64,000 nt of DNA from the NCBI GenBank assembly GCA_019637295.1, contig JAHBVX010000009.1, positions 124,001 to 188,000 of the forward strand, in the 5' to 3' direction. Source of the stretch: Polyangiaceae bacterium (GTDB lineage: Bacteria > Myxococcota_A > Polyangia > Polyangiales > Polyangiaceae). Under the pieces are notes generated by a model. The model searched no databases. It saw nothing but the letters and a program-made list of their open reading frames with translations, and had not been told where the DNA came from. Positions 25,920-36,318 of this stretch are shown piece after piece (positions within the stretch are counted from its first letter, which is position 1; each line of letters opens with the position of its first letter). A program made the position numbers and the translations under genes.

Positions 25920-27725
25920 TCAGTACTCGAGCACGCGCTCCGAAGCCGCAGGAGGCACTCGGATCCACAAGACGCGGCCCGCGGCGTCATGAGCGAAGCC
26001 GCTCTCTGCGGCATCGAGAGCGGCGCGATCGCTGGCGGCCGGGAGCGCCGCACCAGCCAGCGTGACGGCGGTCGGGGCGGACTCGACCCGCACGCGCAGC
26101 ACGAGTGAAGTCGGCGCGCGGGACAGCGTGATTCGGCCGGTGCGCGCGACGACGGTCGTGGTCTCGTCGTCGCGGTCGTGGATGACGAAGGCGGAGTCGG
26201 TCGCGCCCGGCCAGAGCAGCACCGTGGCCGCCTGCTTCGAGGCGGTCGTGCCGAAACCCGTGAGCGCTCCGGTGACCTCGAGCGGCACGATGGCGCCTTC
26301 GCGGACGTAGAGCGGTATTCGCGCCTGGGTGCCGACGTCCACCGCCGTGAGCGTCTGGCCGCCATCCAGCGGATCGGCGTCGAGAGCCCAGAAGTCGAAC
26401 CAGCGAGCGCCCGACGGGAGCGCCACGTCGCGCACGCCGCTGTCGTCCAGGATGGGGGCGACCAGGAATGCGTCACCCACCTGAAAGCGGTAGTCCCCGG
26501 GCCAACTCGCTTCGTCGCCGATGGGTCGGATGATGACCTCGCCGCCGGCGTACGCCTCTTGCGCCGAGCTGAAGAAGAAGGGCACCAGCTCGTGGTGCAG
26601 CTGCGACCAGTAGCGATACAGCTCCACCGTCTCGGCTGGCTTCTCGGGCACGGTCCAGGGCGTCAGGTTGCCCCGGCCGTGGAGCTGCATGAACGGTGTC
26701 ATGGCGCTGACCGCCGTCCAGCGCGCGAAGTTTTCCTGGCTGAACGGGATCTGCTCGAAGACGTTCTCGTCGTCCACGTCGAGGTAGCCGCCCAGGTCCG
26801 ACCCGACCACGACGTAGCCAGCTCTCGCGGAGCGGAAGATGTGATCGAGGGCGTCGTCGAGCCCGATCCAGTCGCGCCTGTTGTCCCCGACCCAGCCGAC
26901 GGGCGCGTGCTCGGGTCGCGCGAAGAAGCGTCCCGGAAAGCCATAAGAGCGGTCGTAGGGTCGGACCATGGTCACGAACTCCTCGCGACCGCGCTTGAAC
27001 TGCCCGTAGGCGAAGAAGTCTCGGTAGTAGCTCTCCGAGTAGTGCTGCTTGCTGACCGGCCCGGCCGCCGTCTCGATCGGCTCGATGTCGATGTACTCGT
27101 CCCCGAAGTCGAGCTTGAAGCCTGCGACGCCCATCTCGAACAGCGGGTCCTGCTGGCGGTGCCACCACTCGCGCGCGCGAGGGTTCTCGAAGTCGAGCGC
27201 AGCGCCAAGGCCCTTCCACCAGGAGAAGTCCTCGCCGTCCTCGACGAAGAAGCCGCAGTCGAGCCCCTGCTGCAGGTTCTCTGCGGGTCCGTCGTAGGTG
27301 TCCCCGCCTTGCTCGAGATCGTACGAGAGGTAGTTGACCATCTGCGTCATCCACAGCACCACCCGCACGTCGCCGTCGCGCAGGTCGGCGACCATCTGGT
27401 CGAACCCGGGATAGCGATTCGGGTTGGGGATGAAGGTGTTGTAGTTGGTCTCCCAGGGGCTATCGAGCACGACGACCCCCACCGGGATGTCGCGTTGGCG
27501 AAAGCCGTCCACGAACGCGTAGGTATCGGCGGCGTCGGAGATGTCCTTGCTGATCCACGGCTCGAAGGCCCAGCGAGGGGTGTACAGCTGGGGCTCCGGG
27601 ATCGGCGTGAGCGGCAGGTTGCAGGCATTCGTGCCGCTCGCTGGCTTGTCGTCGCCGTCGCTGCCGCATGCCAGGGCGACGAAGGAGAACGCGAAGGCGA
27701 GCAGTCGAGCGGTCGGCGCGGGCAT
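25920..27725 (-). CDS. Glycoside hydrolase family 31-type lipoprotein
   Basis: A 601-residue lipoprotein (FAFSFVALACGS, Cys 20) related to GH31 alpha-glycosidases. Conserved regions are TYAFVDGFRQRDIPVGVVVL, PNRYPGFDQMVADLRDGDVR, the nucleophile block VAGFKLDFGDEY (Asp 206 is the probable nucleophile), WVGDNRRDWIGLDDALDHIF (Asp 281 the likely acid/base, as GDN in other GH31), and the HSDIGG-like VVVGSDLGGYLD. C-terminal beta domains follow (AGGEVIIRPI, YVREGAIVPLEV). The usual large N-terminal beta domain of GH31 is very short. Substrate is unknown. It faces the beta-helix gene, so the pair may act on the same polysaccharide (inference). Confidence 0.88.
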   Translation of the reverse strand: MPAPTARLLAFAFSFVALACGSDGDDKPASGTNACNLPLTPIPEPQLYTPRWAFEPWISKDISDAADTYAFVDGFRQRDIPVGVVVLDSPWETNYNTFIPNPNRYPGFDQMVADLRDGDVRVVLWMTQMVNYLSYDLEQGGDTYDGPAENLQQGLDCGFFVEDGEDFSWWKGLGAALDFENPRAREWWHRQQDPLFEMGVAGFKLDFGDEYIDIEPIETAAGPVSKQHYSESYYRDFFAYGQFKRGREEFVTMVRPYDRSYGFPGRFFARPEHAPVGWVGDNRRDWIGLDDALDHIFRSARAGYVVVGSDLGGYLDVDDENVFEQIPFSQENFARWTAVSAMTPFMQLHGRGNLTPWTVPEKPAETVELYRYWSQLHHELVPFFFSSAQEAYAGGEVIIRPIGDEASWPGDYRFQVGDAFLVAPILDDSGVRDVALPSGARWFDFWALDADPLDGGQTLTAVDVGTQARIPLYVREGAIVPLEVTGALTGFGTTASKQAATVLLWPGATDSAFVIHDRDDETTTVVARTGRITLSRAPTSLVLRVRVESAPTAVTLAGAALPAASDRAALDAAESGFAHDAAGRVLWIRVPPAASERVLEY

Positions 27726-27787
27726 CCCAGCGACTCTACCAGCGGACGAACGCCAGCCGGAGGCCTTTGCTGACCCGCGCATGGTTC

Positions 27788-28711
27788 TCAGCTGCTGGGT
27801 AGCGCCGCGACGATCCGCTCCGAGACCTCCCAGAGCTTCTCGGCCAGCGCCGGGTCACGGCCGTGGGCCGTGCTGCGAGCGAGGTTGCAGTCGGCGAAGT
27901 ACTCTCCCGACACGTCGGCCAGGGACGGGTGCGTCGCGACGTACACCTGGGTCGCGGCGCCCTGCGCGACGGTCTTGAGCGCGATTGGCGCGACGAGCGC
28001 GAGTCCAAGGTCCGCCGGCCCCATGTGCCGGAACAGCTTGGTGCGGATGACGCCGGGGTGAAGGGCGTTGGCCGTGCGACGGCTGCCCTCGAGGCGCCGC
28101 GCGAGCGCGCGGGCGAAGAGCAGATTGGCGAGCTTGCTCTGCCCGTAGGCGGCGATGGCTGAATAGCCGCTCTGACCGGACAGGTTGTCGAAGTCGATGC
28201 CCTTCGTGGGTGCGCTGGCGTGGGCGCCGCTGCTGAGCACCACGACCCGCCCGCGGTCGGCGAGCTGTTCGAGCAGGCCGGTGACCAGGATGAAATGCCC
28301 GATGTGGTTGGTGAAGAACTGAAGCTCGTAGCCGTGTGCAGTCTCGAGCCGGGGCAAGGCCATGATGCCGGCGTTGCACACGATGCCGTCGAGCGCGACA
28401 CCCATCTCGCGCACGCGACTGACGCACGCTCGAACCGACGCCGGCTCGGCGAGCTCACAGGCCAGAGGAATCACCGCGTCGCGCGCCTCGCCGAACGCGC
28501 CTTGCACCTTCTCCGTGGTGCGACCGGTGGCCAGTACGCGCGCGCCACGGAGCGCGAGCACGCGCACGGTCTCGAGGCCCAACCCCGCGGTCGAGCCCGT
28601 GACCAAGAAGGTGCGGCCACTGAGATCGAGCCCCGCGCTCACCTCCTCCGCGGTGGAGCCGTAGCCGAAACCGCTCGGCCCCTTGCCCTTGAACCATGAC
28701 ACGATCGACAT
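27788..28711 (-). CDS. Short-chain dehydrogenase/reductase
   Basis: A 307-residue SDR, retinol-dehydrogenase-like. The cofactor motif is TFLVTGSTAGLGLETVRVLA (TGxxxGxG), the catalytic Ser lies in VVVLSSGAHA and the Tyr/Lys pair in AAYGQSKLANLLFARAL (YxxxK); the NAG motif is present in CNAGIMALPR. NAD(P)H-dependent oxidation or reduction of an unknown alcohol or ketone is expected in the cytoplasm. The start at 28711 was preferred to an upstream frame extension. It is divergent from the quinone oxidoreductase gene with 96 bases between them. Confidence 0.93.
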   Translation of the reverse strand: MSIVSWFKGKGPSGFGYGSTAEEVSAGLDLSGRTFLVTGSTAGLGLETVRVLALRGARVLATGRTTEKVQGAFGEARDAVIPLACELAEPASVRACVSRVREMGVALDGIVCNAGIMALPRLETAHGYELQFFTNHIGHFILVTGLLEQLADRGRVVVLSSGAHASAPTKGIDFDNLSGQSGYSAIAAYGQSKLANLLFARALARRLEGSRRTANALHPGVIRTKLFRHMGPADLGLALVAPIALKTVAQGAATQVYVATHPSLADVSGEYFADCNLARSTAHGRDPALAEKLWEVSERIVAALPSS

Positions 28712-28807
28712 CGACGCTCCCTCGCTCCAGCTCGGACAGAGCCTTGGTCCGAGGACCCGGCGACGCAAGTCATTGCCCCACGGGCATGCCCTTCGTACGC
28801 TCTCGGC

Positions 28808-29806
28808 GTGGGAAACACGACGGTCATTCGAGTCCACGAGACGGGCGGCCCCGAGGTCCTGAGGGTGGAGCAAGCGGAGCTCGCAGCGCCGGGGCACGGC
28901 GAGGTGCTGGTGCGACACGAGAGCATCGGCGTGAACTTCATCGACACCTATCACCGCAGCGGGCTCTATCCGCTACCCGGGCTGCCGTCGCCGATCGGTC
29001 AGGAAGCGGCCGGCGTGGTGGAGGCGGTGGGGGAGGGCGTGACCGAGTTTGGCGTGGGTGAGGCAGTGGCCTACGCGACCGCGGGTCTCGGGGCCTACGC
29101 TGACGCCCGGGTCGTGCCTGCGGCTCGCCTGGTACCGGTTCCGGCGGCGGTGGGCTGCCGGCGCGCCAGCGCCGTACTGCTCAAGGGCATGACGGTGGAG
29201 TACCTCGTTCGACGCACGTTTCGGGTCGAGCCGGGCATGACCGTCCTGTGGCACGCCGCCGCGGGGGGCGTGGGGCTCATCGCCTGTCGCTGGCTCGCGG
29301 AGCTGGGCGTGGCGGTGATCGGCACCGTCTCCAGCGACGCCAAGGCCGAGCTGGCGCGCCAGCACGGCTGCTCGCACACCATCGTGTACGCGCGCGAGAA
29401 GTTCGTCGAGCGGGTGCGCGAACTCACGGATGGTCGAGGCGTGGACGTCGTCTACGACTCGGTCGGACGGGACACCTTCGTGAGGGGGCTCGACTGCCTG
29501 CGCCCACGTGGGCTGTTGGTCGGCTTCGGCAACGCGTCGGGCAAGCCCGAGCCCTTCGACCCCATGCTCCTCGCGCAGAAGGGCTCGCTGTACGTGACTC
29601 GGCCGACGCTCTTTCACTACGTCGCCGAGCGGGCGGAGCTGCTGGCGAGCGCCCGCGAGGTCTTCGACAGGGTGGCGCGCGGAGTGATCGACGCCGAGCC
29701 TCGCCACGAGTGGCCCCTTCAGGAGGTCATCGACTGTCACCGGGCGCTCGAAGCGCGCCAGACGTCCGGGTCCGCGGTGCTCTCGCCTCGCGCTGAAGTA
29801 GGGTGA
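28808..29806 (+). CDS. qor: NADPH:quinone reductase / zinc-less alcohol dehydrogenase family
   Basis: A 332-residue medium-chain dehydrogenase of the quinone oxidoreductase type, starting with GTG. Visible are NFIDTYHRSGLYPLP, the GQEAAGVVEAVGEGVTEFGV block, the Rossmann motif LWHAAAGGVGLIACRWLAEL and DVVYDSVGRDTFVRGLDCLR. No zinc-ligand Cys cluster is present. It catalyses NADPH-dependent one- or two-electron reduction of quinones in relatives. It is divergent from the SDR gene, so the two may share a promoter region. Confidence 0.93.
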   Translation: MGNTTVIRVHETGGPEVLRVEQAELAAPGHGEVLVRHESIGVNFIDTYHRSGLYPLPGLPSPIGQEAAGVVEAVGEGVTEFGVGEAVAYATAGLGAYADARVVPAARLVPVPAAVGCRRASAVLLKGMTVEYLVRRTFRVEPGMTVLWHAAAGGVGLIACRWLAELGVAVIGTVSSDAKAELARQHGCSHTIVYAREKFVERVRELTDGRGVDVVYDSVGRDTFVRGLDCLRPRGLLVGFGNASGKPEPFDPMLLAQKGSLYVTRPTLFHYVAERAELLASAREVFDRVARGVIDAEPRHEWPLQEVIDCHRALEARQTSGSAVLSPRAEVG

Positions 29807-32092
29807 GGAGCGCAGCGACGAGGCCGCCCGGCGCAGCGAGAGGATCGGCTGCGTGCAGCAGCACCAATTTCGGCCGGGCCCCCTAGTCTTGCAGCGTCGC
29901 GATCTCCGCGTCGGCCCGGCGCAGCCGCAGCGCGAGGGCCCGGGCCAGCCGCGCGAACAGCGTGGCGCCGAGGATCGGGTGAGCGCGGGACAGCTCGTTG
30001 ATGCGGGAGCGAGAGAGCACGAACACGTCCACGTCCGTCAGGGCCACGGCGTCCGCCGAGCGCTCGCCTCGGTCGAAGAACGCCATGTCCCCGAAGAAGT
30101 CGCCGCGCCCGAAGGAGGCCAGGTGTACGGACTTGGCGCCCTCGGCGGGCAGCAGGATCCGAACAGTGCCCTTGCGGATGACGAACAGCTCGTCTCCCGG
30201 ATCCCGAACCGAGAAGATCGACTGGCCCGCGCGGTAGCTGCGCTCCTCCAGGTGCGCGGCCACTCGGGCCAATGCATCGTCTTGCTCGATGTCGGCGAAG
30301 AGCGGGATCTGCCCGACGTCGAGCCGCGCGCCGCGCGGAGGTCGATCCGGCAGCGCCCGCTCGAGCACCCGGTCCTCGATCCACTCCAGGGCCGCGTCCA
30401 GGTCGTCGAACTGCTCGATGCCGCCGCTGTTCTCGCCGATGCCTAGATCGGAGAAGTAGCTGCGCACGTCCTGTCCCGTCGGCAGGCTCTCGGGGACCCC
30501 AGCGAGCACGAGGTGGCCTCCGTGCTCTTCGAGGCGCACGTCCATCTGATCGAGCAGCCGCGCCGCGGTGAAGTCCACGCCCTGCACCCGGCGCAGATCG
30601 AGGAGCAGCCAGTCTTGCGTGTCGAGATCGCCCGCCAGCTCGGCGAAGAGTCGGTCGGTCGTGCCAAAGAAGAGGTTGCCTTGCAGCTCGCAGACCGTGG
30701 TGCGCGCCCCGTGCTCCATGAGCGCGGCCCGCTCGTCCTCGAGCCGGCGCTGCTTCGAGAAGATCTGGTTGCCGAGCACCTTGCGCCGCAGCACGGACGC
30801 CGCCATCTGCTCCCGCGCGAACAGCAAGATGGCGAGTCCGAAGCCAGACACGGACGCCTGCACCAGCCCTACGGTGACCGCGATCACCACGACCGCGAGC
30901 ACGACGCCGAAGTCCAGCAGCGTGGACCGGCGCTTGACCAGTCGGAGCAGCTTGAGATCGACCATGCGCGCGGCGATCACGATCAGGATGCCCGAGAGCG
31001 CGGCGAGCGGGATCCAGGCGATGACTCGGGGCAGCGCCAAGAAGGCCGCCAGACAGAAGCTCCCTTCCAACACACTCGACAGGCGCGTGCGCGCGCCGCT
31101 GGTCACGTTGATGAGCGTTGGCCCCATGGTGCCCGCGCCGGGCGCGCCGCCGAGCACGGCGCTCACGATGTTGCCCACGCCTTGGGCGCGCAGCTCCTTG
31201 TTCGAGTCGCTGCGCGAGCGCGTCAGCGTATCCACGATTACGCCGGTCTTGAGCGTGTCGATCGACAGCAGAGCGGAGAGCGTCAGCGCCGGGATGATCA
31301 GTGCGGCGGCGTCCGCGGCCGTGAAACGGCTGAGCGCGGCACCTCGCACGGCGGCGCCGCTCAACAGCGAGCCGAGGGATGCGTCCATGGCGCCCACGAC
31401 CAGCGAGTTGCCCGTCAGCTCGGCGAGCGTGGGATCGAAGCGCGTCAGGGCGAAGTAGGCGGCGCCGCCGGACAGCAGGCCGATGATGGCCGGCGGCACG
31501 GCTCGGGTGAGCCGGGGCGCCGCCAGGATCGCCAGGATCGTGACCGTCCCCACCACCAGCGACGGCATGCGCCACTCACCTGGGCTGCCGAGCGCGAGCA
31601 GCAGGGACTGACCGGGTGTGGCGCCGAGCAGGCCCGGCAGCTGCTTGACGAAGATGAGCACCGCGACGCCCGTCATGAAGCCCGCGACGACCGGATACGG
31701 GATGTACTTGATCACCTTGCCCCCGCCCAGCAGTCCGAGGCCGACCTGCAGCACGCCGCACAGTAGCCCGACCGCGGTGAGCGAGAGCAGCACCACGGGC
31801 AGCTCGTGGCCCCGTGCGAGCTCGCCCGAGAGCGCCCCCATCACGGCGGCAGCCGGCGCGCAGGGCGCGGAGATCAAGCGCTGGGTACCGCCGAGCAGCG
31901 GGTTGACCACGCCCAGCAGGACCGCCCCGAGCATCCCTGCGACGGCGCCCAGCGCCGTAGCGTCGGCGCCGAGGGGCGCGTAGATGGCCACCCCGAACGC
32001 GATGGACGAGGGCAGCGCGACCAGCGCCGCAGCCAGCCCGGCCAGGGCGTCGGCGGAGAACTCCCGTCGGCTGGGCGAGGTGGAGCCTTGGG

Positions 32093-33697
<1,605 letters not shown>

Positions 33698-33837
33698 GAG
33701 AGCGCGGACTATATCTCCTGAAGGCGGCTCAGGCCGCCAGGATGATTGGGTCGGGCCGACGCGGCCACGGCGGCTTGGGCGCTCTAGGCGACGCGATTGG
33801 CGCTGGGGCCGTGTTGGGCTACGGGTCGGTGCTGCCC

Positions 33838-34329
33838 ATGACCATCTACGACCTCACCGCGCGAGACATCGACGGAGCCGACCGCCGCCTGGACGAGTAC
33901 CGCGGCAAGGTGCTGCTGATCGTCAACGTCGCGAGCCGCTGCGGCCTGACCCCCCACTACGCGGGCCTCAACGCGCTTCACGACGAGCTGTCGGCGCGGG
34001 GGCTCGTGGTGCTTGGCTTTCCGTGCAATCAGTTCGGCGGGCAGGAGCCGGGGACGGAGCCCGCGATCAAGGAGTTCTGCTCGTCGCGCTACGACGTGAA
34101 GTTTCCGATGTTCGCCAAGGTCGACGTCAACGGCCCGAGCGCGCATCCCCTGTTCGCTCACCTCACCGCCGCGCCGACCGCGCCGGACGGCCCCGGCGAC
34201 ATCGCCTGGAACTTCGCCAAGTTCGTGATCGATCGCGAGGGCCGGGTCGCGGCGCGCTTCGCGCCCCCGACCGCGCCGGACGCACCGGAGCTCAGGAGCG
34301 CGCTCGAGAGCGCGCTGGGCCCTGACTAG
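33838..34329 (+). CDS. Glutathione peroxidase family protein
   Basis: A 163-residue thiol peroxidase of the GPx fold. It has NVASRCGLTPHYAGLN with a catalytic Cys in place of selenocysteine, LGFPCNQFGGQEPGTEP, and WNFAKFVIDREG, giving the Cys-Gln-Trp-Asn set. Such bacterial GPx enzymes usually take electrons from thioredoxin. No signal peptide with the ATG at 33838 (an upstream in-frame start at 33742 adds a low-quality extension). Its stop overlaps the convergent small lipoprotein gene by 4 nt. Confidence 0.94.
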   Translation: MTIYDLTARDIDGADRRLDEYRGKVLLIVNVASRCGLTPHYAGLNALHDELSARGLVVLGFPCNQFGGQEPGTEPAIKEFCSSRYDVKFPMFAKVDVNGPSAHPLFAHLTAAPTAPDGPGDIAWNFAKFVIDREGRVAARFAPPTAPDAPELRSALESALGPD

Positions 34330-34583
34330 GGCTCTTCCGGCGCCGGCTGGGATAGACAGACTTGCGCTGGCGGCTCGAGGGGCTCCGCTGCCGCGTCCAC
34401 ATCCGCCGCCTCGTCCGCGGGTGGCTCGTCTTCGACGTACTGCGGGGGCTGCGACAGACACACCTCCGGATGGCTGTGGCTCTCCTTGTTGCAGCCCGCG
34501 CTCGCCAGCCCCGCGCTGGTCAGCGCCGCAGCGATGAAGCGTGCCCGCCGCCTGAGTACCACCTTGCGATCTTCGTCGTCCAT
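34326..34583 (-). CDS. Small acidic lipoprotein with two VCLSQP motifs
   Basis: An 85-residue protein. The N-terminus (MDDEDRKVVLRRRARFIAAA, then LTSAGLASAGC) is an export signal with a lipobox Cys at residue 31. The mature part is short, acidic and Pro-rich, with the motif VCLSQPPQYVEDEPPADEAA and a second VCLSQPAPEEP at the C-terminus. Two copies of a Cys-containing hexapeptide in so small a protein are unusual. It follows the expansin-like gene by 12 nt, so they are likely co-transcribed. Confidence 0.72.
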   Translation of the reverse strand: MDDEDRKVVLRRRARFIAAALTSAGLASAGCNKESHSHPEVCLSQPPQYVEDEPPADEAADVDAAAEPLEPPAQVCLSQPAPEEP

Positions 34584-34595
34584 TGGAGAGACTCC

Positions 34596-35393
34596 TCAGT
34601 TCGAGCACGCGGGAAACTGCGCCTTGCCCGGGACGACTTGCGCTTCCTGATGCGGGATGGCGGTATCCACCAGTGTGTGGCCGTACACGTCCGTCACCCG
34701 AAATGTGTACGGTCCAGGCCCCATCCCCGCGGGCTCCACGAAGTAGTTGTAGTTCTCGCGCGCCACCGGGACGAACACCCCGTTCGACTCATACTCGACC
34801 GTGGCGATGGCGTGCCGGTGATCGCGGATCTGCACGGCCGTCCACCACTGGTTGCTGCCCTCCTTGAAGCGGTAGGCGATGGGGCCAGGGGGTGTGCACG
34901 GCACGTAGCGCCAGCTGATGTCGACGCGGCCCGCCGAGAGCTCGGCGATCTTCTCGAAGGCCTGCGGGCTCAGATCGATGTCGCCGACCGCGCACTCGGG
35001 GCAACGGTCGACGATGCGAACCGTCACCTGTCCGCTCGGGCCCTCGATGTGCGCGCAGGCGCCGCACGCCGCGGAGTCCGCGTAGTCCGTTTGGTTCATG
35101 GCCGCGACCATCAGGTCGTTGGGAGTCGCATCGAAGCTGCAGTTCCCCGCGCCGGTGGCGGCGTAGTAGGTGCCCTCGCCGTGGTGCAGCGGCGCCGCAC
35201 GGCACCGTGGCGCCAGCGCCTGCTGCTCGCGCCGCCGCTGCTCCGCGCCGCCGCTGCTCGCGCCGCCGCTGCTCGCGCCGCCGCTGCTCGCGCCGCCGCT
35301 GCTCGCGCCGCCGCTGGACGAATCCCCGCCGCTCCCGCCCGAGCTGCAGCCGAGAAGCAGAGTGGACGCCAGGAGAGCTCCGAGTCCGCGCAT
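34596..35393 (-). CDS. Expansin-like lipoprotein (EXLX type)
   Basis: A 265-residue lipoprotein (LLASTLLLGCSSGG, Cys 16) with a Ser/Gly repeat linker, then a double-psi beta-barrel domain (HHGEGTYYAATGAGNCSFDA, ACGACAHIEGPSGQVTVRIV, DRCPECAVGDIDLSPQAFEK, with the conserved Asp) and a C-terminal cellulose-binding domain (SNQWWTAVQIRDHRHAIATV, NYNYFVEPAGMGPGPYTFRV) as in bacterial expansins. These loosen plant cell walls or cellulose without hydrolysis. The linker reading frame changes near residue 50 (AEQRRREQQALAPRC). Downstream is the small VCLSQP lipoprotein. Confidence 0.86.
   Translation of the reverse strand: MRGLGALLASTLLLGCSSGGSGGDSSSGGASSGGASSGGASSGGASSGGAEQRRREQQALAPRCRAAPLHHGEGTYYAATGAGNCSFDATPNDLMVAAMNQTDYADSAACGACAHIEGPSGQVTVRIVDRCPECAVGDIDLSPQAFEKIAELSAGRVDISWRYVPCTPPGPIAYRFKEGSNQWWTAVQIRDHRHAIATVEYESNGVFVPVARENYNYFVEPAGMGPGPYTFRVTDVYGHTLVDTAIPHQEAQVVPGKAQFPACSN
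35230..35318. repeat. 15-nt tandem array in the expansin linker
   Basis: Six or so copies of GCGCCGCCGCTGCTC encode (ASSGG) units of the lipoprotein linker. One copy has an extra base (around 35244) that shifts the frame of the linker. It is a mutation hotspot inside a gene. Confidence 0.7.
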
Positions 35394-35511
35394 CGTGGCT
35401 CGAGTGTACCTCGGAATGGCGCCGAGCGGGGCTGACCCTGAGCGCTTGGTACCTCGACGATCGACGCACAGTGGTGCCCGGCGGACCGGCCGTGGCAGAG
35501 TGGAGGAGCAC
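35394..35511. promoter_or_regulatory. Divergent promoter region between expansin and hydrolase genes
   Basis: A 118-base spacer between two divergent genes should drive both. No clear sigma-70 elements were identified. GGAGG at 35502-35506 is the ribosome binding site of the hydrolase gene. Confidence 0.4.
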
Positions 35512-36318
35512 ATGCCGCTCACGCGCTCCGATGGGCCGTCGCTCTGGTACTCGGTGGAGGGCGACGGCGCCGAGGCGGTGCTGCTCGTCTCCGGCCTGGG
35601 CGCGCGCGCTGCGGACTGGGGCCGGCGCTTCCCGGGCGCCCTCGCCTCGTGCCTGCGCGTGGTGCGCTTCGACAATCGCGGCGTGGGTGACTCCGAGAAG
35701 CCTGAGCACACCTGGACGCTCGAAGACATGGCGGACGACGCGGTTCGAGTCTTGGACGCCGTCGGTGTGCAGCGCGCCCACATCGTCGGCGTGTCCATGG
35801 GCGGGATGATCAGCCAGCTCGTCGCCCTGAACCACCCCTCGCGGGTCGCTCGACTCGTCCTCGTCTCCACGCACTTCGGTGGACCAGAGGTGGTTCGCCC
35901 GGATCCTCGCGTGACGGCCATTTACCGTCCTCCGCGCGGGATGACTCAGGCGGAGCTGATGCGGCTGGCCGCGGAGACCATCACGGCTCCGGGGTTCGCT
36001 GCCCGGAGTCCGGCGCTGGTCGAGGAGTTGGTGCAGCTCGCGAGTCGACAGCCGACGCCCTTCTCCACCTTCGCGACTCAACTGCAGGCCATCCTGTCGA
36101 GCGATCGTTCGGCGCGGGTGAAAGACATCCAGGCGCCAACCCTGGTGATTCACGGCGAGCTCGATCCGCTCATCCGCGTCGAGAACGGACGCCGGCTAGC
36201 CGAGCGCATCCCCGGGGCGCGACAGGTGACGTTCCCCGACCACGGGCACCTGCTGATGTGGGAGGCGCCGGAGGAGCTCGCTCGTGTGGCGCTCGAGTTC
36301 CTTCGGGGGTCGGTGTAA
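35512..36318 (+). CDS. Alpha/beta hydrolase
   Basis: A 268-residue alpha/beta hydrolase starting after GGAGG. The oxyanion region is LLVSGLGARAADWGRRFP, the nucleophile elbow is VGVSMGGMISQLVALNHP (Ser in GxSxG), and the late motifs are APTLVIHGELDPLIRVENGR (Asp) and TFPDHGHLLMWEAPEELA (His). The Ser-Asp-His triad is therefore complete. Substrate is unknown. Its TAA stop shares a base with the ATG of the next gene (TAATG), so it is translationally coupled to the membrane protein gene. Confidence 0.93.
   Translation: MPLTRSDGPSLWYSVEGDGAEAVLLVSGLGARAADWGRRFPGALASCLRVVRFDNRGVGDSEKPEHTWTLEDMADDAVRVLDAVGVQRAHIVGVSMGGMISQLVALNHPSRVARLVLVSTHFGGPEVVRPDPRVTAIYRPPRGMTQAELMRLAAETITAPGFAARSPALVEELVQLASRQPTPFSTFATQLQAILSSDRSARVKDIQAPTLVIHGELDPLIRVENGRRLAERIPGARQVTFPDHGHLLMWEAPEELARVALEFLRGSV

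Noticed and set aside
24374-26476. Minus-strand frame of 700 codons across the beta-helix gene
   Set aside because: It is the shadow of the beta-helix and GH31 genes, whose motifs and codon bias are clear.
29737-31575. Minus-strand frame of 612 codons inside the SulP gene
   Set aside because: Same strand but wrong frame; the real frame carries SulP, STAS and cNMP motifs.
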